DNA from: Marisediminicola sp040546025
GTDB taxonomy: Bacteria; Actinomycetota; Actinomycetes; Actinomycetales; Microbacteriaceae
Reading direction: 5' to 3'
DNA: 64,000 nucleotides
NCBI RefSeq assembly: GCF_040546025.1
Contig: NZ_JBEPNA010000001.1
Location: forward strand, 1 to 64,000
The notes under the pieces: model-generated
Seen by the model: only the letters and a program-made list of their open reading frames with translations
Told to the model about the DNA's origin: nothing
Databases searched by the model: none
Part shown: positions 27,584 through 36,440 of the stretch, in pieces
How the letters are laid out: the number at the start of each line of letters is the position of its first letter
How positions within the stretch are numbered: the first letter of the stretch is position 1
Made by a program: the position numbers and the translations under genes

Positions 27584-27646
27584 CATGCGGGTGTTGTTCA
27601 CTCGTGCGGCGGAATCGCACCCGCACGAGTGAACGACACCCGCGCG
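27584..27646. repeat. palindromic repeat family A, copy 2
   Basis: The left arm is identical to copy 1 over CATGCGGGTGTTGTTCACTC; the loop is GGAATCGCAC; the right arm reads CCGCACGAGTGAACGACACC and decays in the last bases (CGCG instead of CATG). It is oriented the same way as copy 1. Confidence 0.9.
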
Positions 27647-27714
27647 AACGCGGGTGAGCGCGGGTGGGCGCCGATGCGCGGGGGTTGCGGGCGGATGCTG
27701 GTGGGCCCGGCCGC

Positions 27715-29157
27715 CTACGCCCCGCGCTCGCCGGTAGCCCCGCGCTCGCCGGTAGCCGCGCGCTCGTCGGTAGTCCCGCGCTCGCCGGTAGCCGCGCGCT
27801 CGCCGGTAGCCGCGCGCTCGCCGGTAGCCGCGCGCTCGTCGGTGTCGGCAGCACCGCTAGCAGCACCGTCAGCACCAGCATCCGCCCGTGCGCCATCAGT
27901 GCCGCGCAGCTGTCCGAGGCCGTTCATCAGGTGGTAGACGACGATCGCGGCGACCGTGCCGAGCACGATGCCGGTGAACTCGACGTCGCCGAGCACGATG
28001 GTGAAGTTCGCGATTCCCATGATGAGGGCGATGCCCGCGGTCAGCTGGTTCTTCGGCAGGCTGAAGTCGACGCGGTTCTCGACCCAGATGCGCACGCCGA
28101 TGATGCCGATCAGGCCGTAGAGCGCGGTCGTGACCCCGCCGAGCACCCCCGGCGGAACGGAGAAGATGATGGCGCCGACCTTGGGCGACAGGCCGAGCAG
28201 GATCGCGGTGATGCCGGCGACCCAGTAGGCGGCGGTCGAGAACACGCGGGTCGCCGCCATCACGCCGATGTTCTCGCCGTAGGTCGTGGTGGGCGAGCCG
28301 CCGCCGATGCCGGAGATGACGGTGGCGAGTCCGTCGGCGAAGAGGGCGCGCCCGGTGAGCGGATCGAGGTTGCGCCCGGTGAGCTGGCCGACTCCCTTGA
28401 TGTGTCCGACGTTCTCGGCGATGAGCGCGAGCACGACCGGCAGGAACATCAGGTACACGCCGACGTACTCGAGCGAGAAGCTCGGGGTCGTGAACTGCGG
28501 CAGCCCGACCCAGGCGGCCGCGCCGACGCCCGAGAAGTCGACCTGCCCGGCGATGACGGCGGCGACGTAGCCGACGACGACGCCGACAACAATCGAGAGG
28601 CGCCCGAGCAGGCCCGTGAAGAGCACCGCGGCGAGGATGATCGACAGCAGCGTGATCGTCGCAATGAGGGGAGATGCCGCGAAGTTGTCGCGGGCGGCCG
28701 GGGCGAGATTGAAGCCGATGAGGGCGACGATCGCGCCGCTCACGATGGGCGGCAGCGCCACGTTGATCCAACGGGTGCCGCTGAGGTGCACGACCACGCC
28801 GACGAGCGCGAGCAGCGCGCCGACGACGATGACACCGCCGAGGGCGACGGACTGCCCGCCGGATCCGACCGCCGCGCCGATCGGCGCGATGAACGCGAAC
28901 GACGAGCCGAGGTAGCTGGGCAGCCTGTTCTTCGTGATGATCAGGAACAGCAGCGTGCCGACGCCCGAGAACAGCAGAGTCGTCGCGGGCGGGAACCCGG
29001 TGATGAGCGGCACCAGGAACGTCGCGCCGAACATCGCGACGACGTGCTGGGCGCCGAAGCCGATGGTGCGTGGCCAGGTGAGGCGCTCCTCCGGCTGCAC
29101 GATCTCGTTCGCGGCGACATTCTTGCCGTCGCCATGGAGCTTCCAGGGGAGTGCCAT
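27715..29157 (-). CDS. NCS2-family nucleobase permease (uracil/xanthine type) with repetitive tail
   Basis: 480 aa, with about 12-14 hydrophobic segments forming an NCS2 (UraA-like) transporter that imports uracil or xanthine with protons. Family motifs are FGATFLVPLITGFPP in TM1, FAFIAPIGAA, the QFTTPSFS loop and GGSPTTTYGENIGVMAATRVFS with the substrate-binding glutamate. After about residue 430 a hydrophilic tail has about seven copies of the hexapeptide ATGERA, encoded by an 18-bp tandem repeat at about 27720-27845; it is unlike any family core. The ATG follows GGAAGCGGAATC. No pyrimidine genes are linked, so the substrate is not certain. Confidence 0.88.
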   Translation of the reverse strand: MALPWKLHGDGKNVAANEIVQPEERLTWPRTIGFGAQHVVAMFGATFLVPLITGFPPATTLLFSGVGTLLFLIITKNRLPSYLGSSFAFIAPIGAAVGSGGQSVALGGVIVVGALLALVGVVVHLSGTRWINVALPPIVSGAIVALIGFNLAPAARDNFAASPLIATITLLSIILAAVLFTGLLGRLSIVVGVVVGYVAAVIAGQVDFSGVGAAAWVGLPQFTTPSFSLEYVGVYLMFLPVVLALIAENVGHIKGVGQLTGRNLDPLTGRALFADGLATVISGIGGGSPTTTYGENIGVMAATRVFSTAAYWVAGITAILLGLSPKVGAIIFSVPPGVLGGVTTALYGLIGIIGVRIWVENRVDFSLPKNQLTAGIALIMGIANFTIVLGDVEFTGIVLGTVAAIVVYHLMNGLGQLRGTDGARADAGADGAASGAADTDERAATGERAATGERAATGERGTTDERAATGERGATGERGA

Positions 29158-29426
29158 CTGATTCCGCTTCCTGTCGGGGAGCGGATGCCCGCTGCCGCGC
29201 CCGTGATGGGTCGGACTCGACAGTATCGGACCGGGAGCCCGGCGCGGGAGCCCGGCGCGGGAGCTCGGGCATCGGGCCGTGGCGCGAGGGCCGGGCCGGG
29301 AGCGGTCGGATGTCGCGAAAGTCGGAAGCTGGAGGGACGGGCGAGGTGAGGCCCCGTCGTTCGGAGGTGGCTGCCGCGCAGCATCCGGAGTCCGAGGGCT
29401 GGGTTCCGACTTTGGCGACGGCTTTC

Positions 29427-30242
29427 CTAGTAGAAGAAGACCTGCAACCACCCGCGGTTGTGCGCGTGCACGAGCACCAAAAACACGACGAGGTCGAACA
29501 ACAGGTGCACGCTCACGACGTACGGGAGCGACTTCGTCTTGGAGAAGATGTAGCCCTGCAGCAGCGCGAACGGGGCGGTGAGCAGCGGCCCCCACGACTG
29601 GTAGCCGAGCTCCCACAGGAACGACACGAAGATCACCGACTGCAGGATGTTCGCCTGCCACATCGGGAAGTGGCGGCGCAACAGCGCGAACACGGTGCAG
29701 ATGAAGAACAGCTCGTCCCAGATGCCCACCGCGTTGACCCCGACGAACAATCGCGCGATCTCGTCAGGCGCGCTGACCGCCGGCCAGTTCTGGTACGAGC
29801 CGGAGCCGATGAAGTAGAACGGCAGGATCGTCCAGCCGAGCACGAGCACGATCGCGAGGTAGGAGCGCTCGAGCGTCGACCACTTCTGGCCGGTGCGGAT
29901 CGGAAACACGATGGTGCGCCGCTTGTAGACGTACCGGTCGATCAGGAACGGCACGAGCACCGCGAGCGTCAGCACGGTGCCCATGAGCAGCATGTTTCCG
30001 TAGCTGATGTCGGCGGCGACCGAGATGGTCGAGATGATGCCCATGCCGATCCCTATGAGCAGCAGGTCGCTCGCGAGCGACCGGTCGATGACGACGGCGA
30101 GGATGAGGCTCCCGACGAGCACCGCGTACCCGGCCGGCAGGTTCAGCAGGCCGAAGAGGAGGACCGCGGATGCCGAGACCCCCGCCGCCGGAATGAGCCC
30201 CCACGACAACTGCTGCTTGACCTTTGGTTGAACCGTGACCAT
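29427..30242 (-). CDS. CPBP-like intramembrane metalloprotease family protein
   Basis: 271 aa with about eight hydrophobic segments. The CPBP (Abi) motifs are present in weak form: WDELFFICTVF in place of the usual EExxxR, then RRHFPMWQANILQS, and HLLFDLVVFLVLVHAHN near the C-terminus (the HxxxD motif). In the first motif only one Glu remains, preceded by Asp, so activity is uncertain. Family members are prenyl-protein proteases (Rce1) or bacteriocin-immunity proteins. CATGCT lies 6 nt before the ATG. It stands alone upstream of the permease, 269 bp away; that gap contains GGGAGCCCGGCGC direct repeats and no gene. Confidence 0.72.
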   Translation of the reverse strand: MVTVQPKVKQQLSWGLIPAAGVSASAVLLFGLLNLPAGYAVLVGSLILAVVIDRSLASDLLLIGIGMGIISTISVAADISYGNMLLMGTVLTLAVLVPFLIDRYVYKRRTIVFPIRTGQKWSTLERSYLAIVLVLGWTILPFYFIGSGSYQNWPAVSAPDEIARLFVGVNAVGIWDELFFICTVFALLRRHFPMWQANILQSVIFVSFLWELGYQSWGPLLTAPFALLQGYIFSKTKSLPYVVSVHLLFDLVVFLVLVHAHNRGWLQVFFY

Positions 30243-30433
30243 GCGTCAAGCATGCCAGCACCCGGTGGGGAATGCCGCACAGGATTCCTGCGCTGAAGCG
30301 ATTCGGATCGCCTTCCGACGGCCGCTACCAGGCCGTGCCGGGCTCGCTCATGACCCGTGCCCCGCCACCGCCGTCACCGCAAACTGAGGGAACAGCGCCT
30401 CGGGGAGGCGCCCGACGCGCGTAGTGTTTCGTT

Positions 30434-31273
30434 GTGATCGACGAATGTATCCATGGACTTGACCGGGACCGCTGCGACGCCTGCAGCCCTAAGGCGCCCC
30501 CCACGCCAGCCTCCGCAAAGCCGCCCGTCAAACGGGCTGCAGCACGAACCACGACCAGCCTCCGCACCACTCCAAGCAGCCTGAGGGCTCCGGTCAAGAA
30601 GGCCCCTGCGGCCAAGCGGGCCGCCCCCGCCGCTCCAGCGAAGCCCGTGCCGAACCTCGGCGAGCAGCGCATCTACCACGTGACCCACGCGAGCAACCTC
30701 CCCGGCATTCTCGGCAGCGGCGCGCTGAACGCCGAGGCGAGCCCGGTCACCGACATCTCCTCGGACCAGGCGCGCGCCGCCCGTCGTGCGACGACCGTCG
30801 CGGGCCCGGACAGCGCAACCGTCGCTGAGCATGTGCCGTTCTACCTCTCGCCGAACGCGAGGCTCTGGGAGTCGATGCGCGCGGGATCAACGGACCCCCG
30901 CCTCGCGCCGACCGCCCATGGGCTCGCTGCCGCCGAGTTCGTCATCCTCGTGAGCACCGTGAAGACCGTCGCGACCGACGAGGCTTCCATCGTCATGACC
31001 GACGGCGACCCGGCCGGCGAGCTCACCCGGTTCGCCGCGACCGACGAGACCTGGAAGCGGATGCTGTATCGGCTGATCTCCGACGACGAATCGGATGCCC
31101 TGCTGAGCGCCGAATTCCTCGTCAAGGATTCGGTTACGTTCGACGCGGTGACCCTCATCGGCGTGCCGCACGACCGGGCCCGCGACGCCGTGAAGCTGGC
31201 ACTCGCGGGCTCGACCCACGCGCCGCGCGTCGCCGTGCACCCGCCGTGGTTCGCGGTGCCGACCGACGACTGA
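30434..31273 (+). CDS. orphan DarT-like (DUF4433) ADP-ribosyltransferase with Cys/His N-terminal finger
   Basis: 279 aa. Residues 1-20 carry C5-x-H7...C14-x2-C17, a likely zinc-binding knuckle. A basic Ala/Pro/Lys linker runs to about 75. From 78 the sequence matches DarT-type DNA ADP-ribosyltransferases: RIYHVTHASNLPGILGSGAL, VPFYLSP, and SAEFLVKDSVTF with E227 as the probable catalytic Glu. DarT enzymes ADP-ribosylate thymidine in single-stranded DNA and are normally paired with the macrodomain antitoxin DarG. No macrodomain gene is adjacent here. TAGTGT at 30422-30427 is 6 nt before the GTG start. Possible roles are DNA marking, phage defence or another target; this is inference. Confidence 0.75.
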   Translation: MIDECIHGLDRDRCDACSPKAPPTPASAKPPVKRAAARTTTSLRTTPSSLRAPVKKAPAAKRAAPAAPAKPVPNLGEQRIYHVTHASNLPGILGSGALNAEASPVTDISSDQARAARRATTVAGPDSATVAEHVPFYLSPNARLWESMRAGSTDPRLAPTAHGLAAAEFVILVSTVKTVATDEASIVMTDGDPAGELTRFAATDETWKRMLYRLISDDESDALLSAEFLVKDSVTFDAVTLIGVPHDRARDAVKLALAGSTHAPRVAVHPPWFAVPTDD

Positions 31274-31319
31274 CCGACGCCGCTGCGCGAGCTGCTCACC
31301 CAGCCCCAGCGCGACCTGC

Positions 31320-32123
31320 TCACCCGGCAGGCAGGGCCGCCCGTGACTGGGAGGCGAGCGCGTCGCGGCTGAGCATCGTCGCGCCGGCTACGGCGGCGGG
31401 CATGATGACGATCGCACCGAACGGAACGAGGAAGAGCAGGTAGGTGAGCACCCCGAAGCCGAGCGTCGAGGCGCGCCGCGCACCCAGCATCCGTCTCCGG
31501 TCGCGCAGTCGCAGGCCGCGCGCGTCGAACGCGAAACCGGTGAGCTCGAGCGTGAGGAACCACCCGCCCAGCAGGGCGCCGAGCACTGGGACCGCCGTCT
31601 GGCCGACGACGGGGATGAAGCTCACGGCGAAGAGCGAGAGGCCGACCGACGCGGTGAGGGCGAACAGCCGGATGCCGCTGCCGATGCCGCGCGCCGCCGA
31701 CCGCCAGAACGGCTCGTCGATCTCTGCCGGGGCGTCGCCCATCCGCTGTTCCACCGCACGCCAGATGCGCTCGTAGAACGGGTCGCCGACCGCGAGCGTC
31801 ACGGCGACGAAGGTGTACACGGCGAGCAGCACGGTCACCGCGACGAGCGCGGTGCCGGCGGCGAACCGGGTGCCGGCGCGGAGGGGGTCCTCCCAGCGGT
31901 CCGCGAACGGGGTGATCCAGGCGGCGAGCGCCTCGAGGTTTATCGCGAACAGCACCAGTGCCGCGGCGAAGACGAGGCCGACGACGAGGGCGGGGAGCGC
32001 GCCGAGCAGCATCAGCCGCGGTGACGTGGCCCAGAGTCGGAGCCCGCGAACGAGGTAGCCCATCCCGCCGAGGAACCGCCGCACGAGACCGGGCGGCCGT
32101 GAGTTCGTTCCGCCGCTGTCCAC
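31320..32123 (-). CDS. EI24/CysZ-like membrane protein
   Basis: 267 aa with about five hydrophobic segments, e.g. MLLGALPALVVGLVFAAALVLF, ALVAVTVLLAVYTFVAVTLA, and YLLFLVPFGAIVIMPAAVAGA. A family stretch, VGDPFYERIWRAVEQRMG, lies in the loop after TM2, and FIPVVGQTAVPVLGALLGGWFL follows. EI24/CysZ proteins are linked to sulfate uptake in proteobacteria; the function in actinobacteria is unclear, and no cysteine-assimilation genes are nearby. Start GTG 32123 has ACCCTA on the other strand at 32130-32135 (TAGGGT) at 6-nt distance. Divergent from the hydrolase at 32184. Confidence 0.82.
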   Translation of the reverse strand: MDSGGTNSRPPGLVRRFLGGMGYLVRGLRLWATSPRLMLLGALPALVVGLVFAAALVLFAINLEALAAWITPFADRWEDPLRAGTRFAAGTALVAVTVLLAVYTFVAVTLAVGDPFYERIWRAVEQRMGDAPAEIDEPFWRSAARGIGSGIRLFALTASVGLSLFAVSFIPVVGQTAVPVLGALLGGWFLTLELTGFAFDARGLRLRDRRRMLGARRASTLGFGVLTYLLFLVPFGAIVIMPAAVAGATMLSRDALASQSRAALPAG

Positions 32124-32183
32124 CCCTCCACCCTACGAGGCGATACGAACCGTTAGTCAACGCGCGGCAGACATAATCGAGCA

Positions 32184-32969
32184 GTGACCTTTTTCGATCG
32201 ACTCCGGCGGGTGAAGACCCCGCCGCTGCATGTCGCGATCGATGAGGGCACCGGCCCGGTCGTTGTGCTCGTGCATGGGATCGCGTCGTCGGCGGTCACG
32301 TTCGAGAACCTGATTCCGCTGATCACCGACCGGCACCGCGTGATCGCGGTCGACCTGCTCGGCTTCGGCGAGTCTGTGGCCCCGGCGTCGGCAACCTTCA
32401 CGATCGAGGAGCACGTCAGGGCGCTCGAGGATACCCTCGACGCGTTGCGCCTCAGGCATCCCTTCGTGCTCGTCGGGCACTCGATGGGGAGCCTGATCGC
32501 GAGCCGCTACGCCGCGACCAACCGCAAGCGCATCTCCAAGCTCGTGCTCGTGAGCCCGCCCGTGTATGTGAACCCGGAGGCCCTCGGCGATCCCATCGAG
32601 CGTGCCGCGATGGGGCTGTACCTCAAGGCGTACGAGTTTCTGCGCACGAACCAGAACTTCACGATGCGCAATGCCGCGATGCTCGCGCGCATCTCGCCGA
32701 TCAAGAACGTGCTCGAGGTGAACGCCCGCAACTGGACGGCATTCGTGCTCTCGCTCGAGAACTCGATCGAGTCGCAGACCACGGTGAGCGACATCGCCTC
32801 GGTGACCGTGCCGGTCGAGATCGTCTACGGCGCGCTCGATCCGTTCCTGATGCCCGGGGGCCTGCGCATCGTCGAGCAGATGCGGCACGTGACCGTGCAC
32901 AGGGTCGACGCGAGCGATCACCTCGTGCGCAAACGGCTGGCCCGCGTTGTGGCGGTTGCGATCGGGTGA
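32184..32969 (+). CDS. alpha/beta-fold hydrolase
   Basis: 261 aa with a complete-looking fold: VVVLVHGIASSAVTF, VDLLGFGES, nucleophile motif VGHSMGS, acid in VYGALDPF, and the late histidine in DASDHLVRK. There is no signal peptide. It resembles haloperoxidase and epoxide-hydrolase-like members, but the substrate is unknown. GTG 32184 has CATAAT at 32172-32177 6 nt upstream. It is convergent with the MFS transporter, whose gene ends 9 bp away, so the two 3' ends nearly touch. Confidence 0.88.
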   Translation: MTFFDRLRRVKTPPLHVAIDEGTGPVVVLVHGIASSAVTFENLIPLITDRHRVIAVDLLGFGESVAPASATFTIEEHVRALEDTLDALRLRHPFVLVGHSMGSLIASRYAATNRKRISKLVLVSPPVYVNPEALGDPIERAAMGLYLKAYEFLRTNQNFTMRNAAMLARISPIKNVLEVNARNWTAFVLSLENSIESQTTVSDIASVTVPVEIVYGALDPFLMPGGLRIVEQMRHVTVHRVDASDHLVRKRLARVVAVAIG

Positions 32970-32977
32970 CGCCCGGG

Positions 32978-34630
32978 TCAGGTGGTTACCGTTCCCCTCT
33001 GCTCGTCGGTGGCCGCAGGCTCGCCGGGCCCGTCCGGTTCGCCCGGCTCGTGCCGGCGAGCCGAGAGCCGGAGTGTCGCCATCAGCCCGACGACGAGGAA
33101 CCCCGCGGCGGCGAACGCGGAGTACCTGGTGCCGTCGCTGAACGCCGCTCGGGCAGCATCCGCGACCTCGGCGCCCCGAGCATCGAGCGAGGGAATCGCG
33201 GCGCCGGCGCTGTCGACGACGGCGGCCACGATCTGCGAGCGGGACTCGGCGGGCAGGTCGCTCAGTTTCGCATCGAGTGAGGTGCCGACAGAGGTGAACA
33301 GAATGGTGCCGAGAACGGCGATGCCGAGTGCCGAGCCTATCTGGCGCGCGGTGCTCGAGGTACCGGATCCCTGCCCGCTCTGGGCGACCGGAACGTCCTT
33401 CAGCACCACGCTCGTCAGTTGCGCCGTGGCGAGGCCAACGCCCAGCCCGTAGACGAAGAGGAACGGCACGATGCTGAGCCAGGTCGCCCCGGGCGAGATG
33501 GCGACGCCCAGGCCCACCACACCGACGATCTCGGCGATCAGGCCGATGCGCACGATGGTCTCGGGCGAGACACGGTTGCCGAACGCCCCCGCGACACCGC
33601 TCGCGACGAAGGAGCCGATCGCGAGAGCGAGCAGCACGAACCCGGTCTGCAGCGCCGTGTACCCGAGCACGTTCTGAAGCCACAGCGGGAGCGAGAGGAT
33701 GATGCCGAACTCGCCCAGCGACACGATGAGCGCGGCGATGTTGCCGTTGCGGAAGGAGGCGATGCGGAACAGCTTGAAGGCGAGCAAGGTGGACGCTCCG
33801 GCGCGTTCCCGGCGGATGCCCCAGCGTACGAAGGCAATTCCCGAGACGACGGTCACGAGGAACACCAGCGGAATCGGCGAGAGTGCGAACGGCCAGGTCC
33901 AGGCTCCGATCGTCGGTGCATCATTCGTGGTCCACCAGCCGAAGGTGCGCCCCTCGATGAGTCCGAAGACCAGGCTCGCACTCGTGATCACCGACAGGAT
34001 CGCGCCAACCACGTCGATGCGTCGCGGCTCGCCGGCATCCTTCGTCTCGATCACATAGAGGAGCACGCCGACGATGATGATGATCCCGAGCGGCACGTTG
34101 ATACCGAACGCCCACCGCCACGAGTAGTAGGTGGTCAGCCAGCCGCCCAACAGCGGCCCGACGGCGACCATGCCGCCGATCGTCGAGCCCCAGATCGCGA
34201 AGGCGATCGCCCGATCCCTACCGCGGAACGTCGCGTTGATGATCGACAGTGTTGTCGGCAGCACCATCGCTCCTCCGACGCCTTGGATCACGCGCGATCC
34301 GATCAGCAGATCTCCGCTGGAGGCGAAGGCGGCGAGGACGGATGCCGCGGCAAACACCACGACGCCGGTCAGTAGAATCCGTCGTCGGCCGTAGCGGTCG
34401 GCGAGGGTGCCGAACACCAGTAGCAGCGCGGCGAAGACCAGGGTGTAGCTCTCCTGCACCCACTGCACCTGGGTGGAGGTGATGCTGAGATCGGCCACGA
34501 TCGACGGGATGGCCACATTGATGATGGTCGAGTCGACGATGATCACGGCGACGGCGATGCTGATGAAGAGCAGGCCTATCCAGCGAGCCCGCGGGGACTG
34601 CACCCGAGGGAGCGCGACGATCTCGCTCAC
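32978..34630 (-). CDS. DHA2-family MFS drug exporter (14 TM)
   Basis: 550 aa, with 14 hydrophobic segments of the DHA2 (EmrB/QacA) type. Motif A is GTLADRYGRRRIL after TM2, motif C-like GGAMVLPTTLSI lies in TM4-5, and TM1 has the Asp-containing IVDSTIINVAIPSI typical of DHA2. It exports drugs or toxic metabolites using proton motive force. The start is GTG 34630, which overlaps the TspO stop as GTGA, so translation is coupled. A divergent MarR regulator is two genes away; control by it is likely. Confidence 0.92.
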   Translation of the reverse strand: MSEIVALPRVQSPRARWIGLLFISIAVAVIIVDSTIINVAIPSIVADLSITSTQVQWVQESYTLVFAALLLVFGTLADRYGRRRILLTGVVVFAAASVLAAFASSGDLLIGSRVIQGVGGAMVLPTTLSIINATFRGRDRAIAFAIWGSTIGGMVAVGPLLGGWLTTYYSWRWAFGINVPLGIIIIVGVLLYVIETKDAGEPRRIDVVGAILSVITSASLVFGLIEGRTFGWWTTNDAPTIGAWTWPFALSPIPLVFLVTVVSGIAFVRWGIRRERAGASTLLAFKLFRIASFRNGNIAALIVSLGEFGIILSLPLWLQNVLGYTALQTGFVLLALAIGSFVASGVAGAFGNRVSPETIVRIGLIAEIVGVVGLGVAISPGATWLSIVPFLFVYGLGVGLATAQLTSVVLKDVPVAQSGQGSGTSSTARQIGSALGIAVLGTILFTSVGTSLDAKLSDLPAESRSQIVAAVVDSAGAAIPSLDARGAEVADAARAAFSDGTRYSAFAAAGFLVVGLMATLRLSARRHEPGEPDGPGEPAATDEQRGTVTT

Positions 34631-35445
34631 GCGGTCACGGCCGATGCGGACAGCTTCGGGGTCATGAGCCGCAGCGCCACGGTGAAGCCGATGACCGCGA
34701 GCACGGCGACGAGCGCGGCGGCCGCGGCGGGCGGCGAGACGAGGTCGCCCGTGACGCGGGCGACGGCGACCCAGGCGAGTCCCCAGGAGAGGGAGATCGC
34801 GGGGCCGAGCCGGCCGCGGCCGCGGAAGGCGAGCAGCACGCCGACCAGGCCCGCGACAGCGATCACCCCGACGGCCCAGGCATCCGAGCCGAGGCCGAAC
34901 CCATCGAATCCGGTCGTGACGAGCCACGCGGTGATGTTCGCGGCCGTCGCCACGCAGACCCAGCCCAGGTAGAGGCCGACGGTGCCGTCGGCGACGAGCG
35001 CCTCGATGAGCGTGCGAGGCCGCGTCACGATCGTCAGTCGGAAGGTGTAGACGAGAACGGCGAGAAGCAGCACGATCACGGGAACGCTGAGCGGCAGCAG
35101 GTCGAACTGGATGCTGAGGATCCAGGCGGCATTGAGGATGAGGCTCGCCGCGATGGGGTAGCCGAGCAGACGCTGGCGTGGGTCGGACCTCTGGGCGGGC
35201 AGGAACTGCCAGATCGCGTAGGCGATGAGGCCGAGATAGATCACCGACCAGATGCCGAAGGCGGCGCCGCCGGGGGCGATCGGGGTCGCATCCGTCGCGA
35301 GCGCGCCGCCCGCGGCATCCTGGATGGGGGTGCCGCCCGCAGCCCCCGAGCCGATGAACGACCCGACGATCGCGGCGACGGCGCTCGCCGCCACCACGCA
35401 CTGGCGGAGGAGGTCGCGGCCCGTGTGAACCATGGAGCTGGTCAT
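34627..35445 (-). CDS. TspO/MBR family protein
   Basis: 272 aa, longer than typical TspO (about 160). Conserved family parts are PIAPGGAAFGIWSVIYLGLIAYAIWQ, a LGYPIAASLILNAAWI helix, and the tryptophan-poor helices that follow. TspO proteins bind tetrapyrroles or small hydrophobic ligands. The ATG follows GGACGGGGACGAC and its first residues are polar. It is first in an operon with the MFS exporter and divergent from a MarR repressor; the arrangement suggests a stress-responsive efflux unit, with TspO perhaps sensing or delivering the ligand. The exact ligand is unknown. Confidence 0.8.
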   Translation of the reverse strand: MTSSMVHTGRDLLRQCVVAASAVAAIVGSFIGSGAAGGTPIQDAAGGALATDATPIAPGGAAFGIWSVIYLGLIAYAIWQFLPAQRSDPRQRLLGYPIAASLILNAAWILSIQFDLLPLSVPVIVLLLAVLVYTFRLTIVTRPRTLIEALVADGTVGLYLGWVCVATAANITAWLVTTGFDGFGLGSDAWAVGVIAVAGLVGVLLAFRGRGRLGPAISLSWGLAWVAVARVTGDLVSPPAAAAALVAVLAVIGFTVALRLMTPKLSASAVTA

Positions 35446-35526
35446 GTCGTCCCCGTCCGTGATCTGGCTGCGGAACGAAGCTAGCATTGACGGTAGCCCA
35501 GTGACGATCCTGTAAGGGAGAGCACA

Positions 35527-35982
35527 GTGAACGACAGAATATCGACAGAAGCCAAGGTCTTCGGGGCGGCGAGCATCGAATCGTGGCCCACCGGCCGGTT
35601 GCTCTCCACGGCGGCGCGGCTCGTCGAACACGCGTGGTACGACTCGCTCGAGAACCTCGGGCTCAGCCACGCCGGCCTCGTGGCCCTGCACCATCTGGGC
35701 GAGCAGCCGCTGAGCCAGGCCGAGCTCGCCCGTCGCGCGCGAGTCAACAACCAGAACCTGTCTCGCACTCTCGAGCGGCTCGAGAACGACGGCTACATCG
35801 CGAGGGTGCGCTCGCCGGGCGATGCCCGCCGACGCCTGGTCACGCGCACGCCAGCGGGGAGTGTCATCTGGGAGAGAGCGCAGCACCTCGAGGCGAACAT
35901 GTTTCCGCCGGCGCCGGAGACAGCGGAACTCAGGCGCGCACTGCTCGACATCATCGCGGCATCGCCCGCGAGGCGCTGGTGA
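35527..35982 (+). CDS. MarR-family transcriptional regulator
   Basis: 151 aa. Winged-helix motifs are LSQAELARRARVNNQNLSRTLERLE (recognition helix) and the wing YIARVRSPGDARRRLVTRT. It is likely a repressor of the divergent tspO-MFS operon, autoregulated from the 81-bp shared intergenic region. GGGAGAG lies just before the GTG start, and TTGACG at about 35489 could be a -35. I see no strong perfect palindrome there. It is tail to tail with the thioredoxin gene, whose stop directly abuts this stop. Confidence 0.88.
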   Translation: MNDRISTEAKVFGAASIESWPTGRLLSTAARLVEHAWYDSLENLGLSHAGLVALHHLGEQPLSQAELARRARVNNQNLSRTLERLENDGYIARVRSPGDARRRLVTRTPAGSVIWERAQHLEANMFPPAPETAELRRALLDIIAASPARRW

Positions 35983-36363
35983 CTATTCGGTGCCCTCGGA
36001 TGCGCCGCGCTGCTTGGCGATCTCCGCGTGGACGACGTCCATGTCGAGCTGCTTCACGGCGGTGATGACCTGCTCGAGCGCCGGGGCAGGCAAGGCTCCG
36101 GGCTGGGAGAAGACGAGCACGCCGTCACGGAACGCCATGAGCGTGGGGATCGAGGTGATTCCCGCGGCGCCGGCGAGCGCCTGCTCGGCCTCGGTATCGA
36201 CCTTGGCGAAGGTCACGTCGGAGTGCTGCTCGCTCGCGGCATCGTAGATCGGGGCGAAGGCCTTGCACGGCCCGCACCACTCCGCCCAGAAGTCGACGAG
36301 GGTGATGCCGGGGCTCGTGACGGTCTTTTCGAACACTTCGTTTGTCAGTTCGACGGTGGCCAT
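35983..36363 (-). CDS. trxA: thioredoxin
   Basis: 126 aa; classic thioredoxin with the active site WAEWCGPCKAF (Cys30, Cys33) and cis-Pro in GITSIPTLMAF. It supplies electrons to peroxidases and reductases in the cytosol. The C-terminus has a short extension (AEIAKQRGASEGTE) beyond the fold. A strong ribosome site, AAGGAGGACACC, precedes the ATG at 36363. A more upstream in-frame start to 36450 lies over repeat DNA and is rejected. A natural partner in this window is the glutathione-peroxidase homologue. Confidence 0.93.
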   Translation of the reverse strand: MATVELTNEVFEKTVTSPGITLVDFWAEWCGPCKAFAPIYDAASEQHSDVTFAKVDTEAEQALAGAAGITSIPTLMAFRDGVLVFSQPGALPAPALEQVITAVKQLDMDVVHAEIAKQRGASEGTE

Positions 36364-36440
36364 GGTGTCCTCCTTTCTGTGGATGTTCGGGTGTCTAGTC
36401 CACAACAACGGCGGCGGTCGGTCAAATCTTCCCCACTGGG

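Larger units (their letters stand above)
27154..27714. other. 561-bp gene-free region holding two family A palindromes and one family B palindrome
   Basis: No credible ORF. It contains the family A palindromes at 27184-27247 and 27584-27646, separated by about 400 bp, with the family B block at about 27317-27406 between them. The rest is GC-rich sequence. It lies between two convergent genes, so transcripts from both sides would run into the palindromes. Confidence 0.8.

Noticed and set aside
27154..27714. Rho-independent terminators at the family A and B palindromes
   Set aside because: Stems are long and GC-rich but none is followed by a T run, so I call them repeats.
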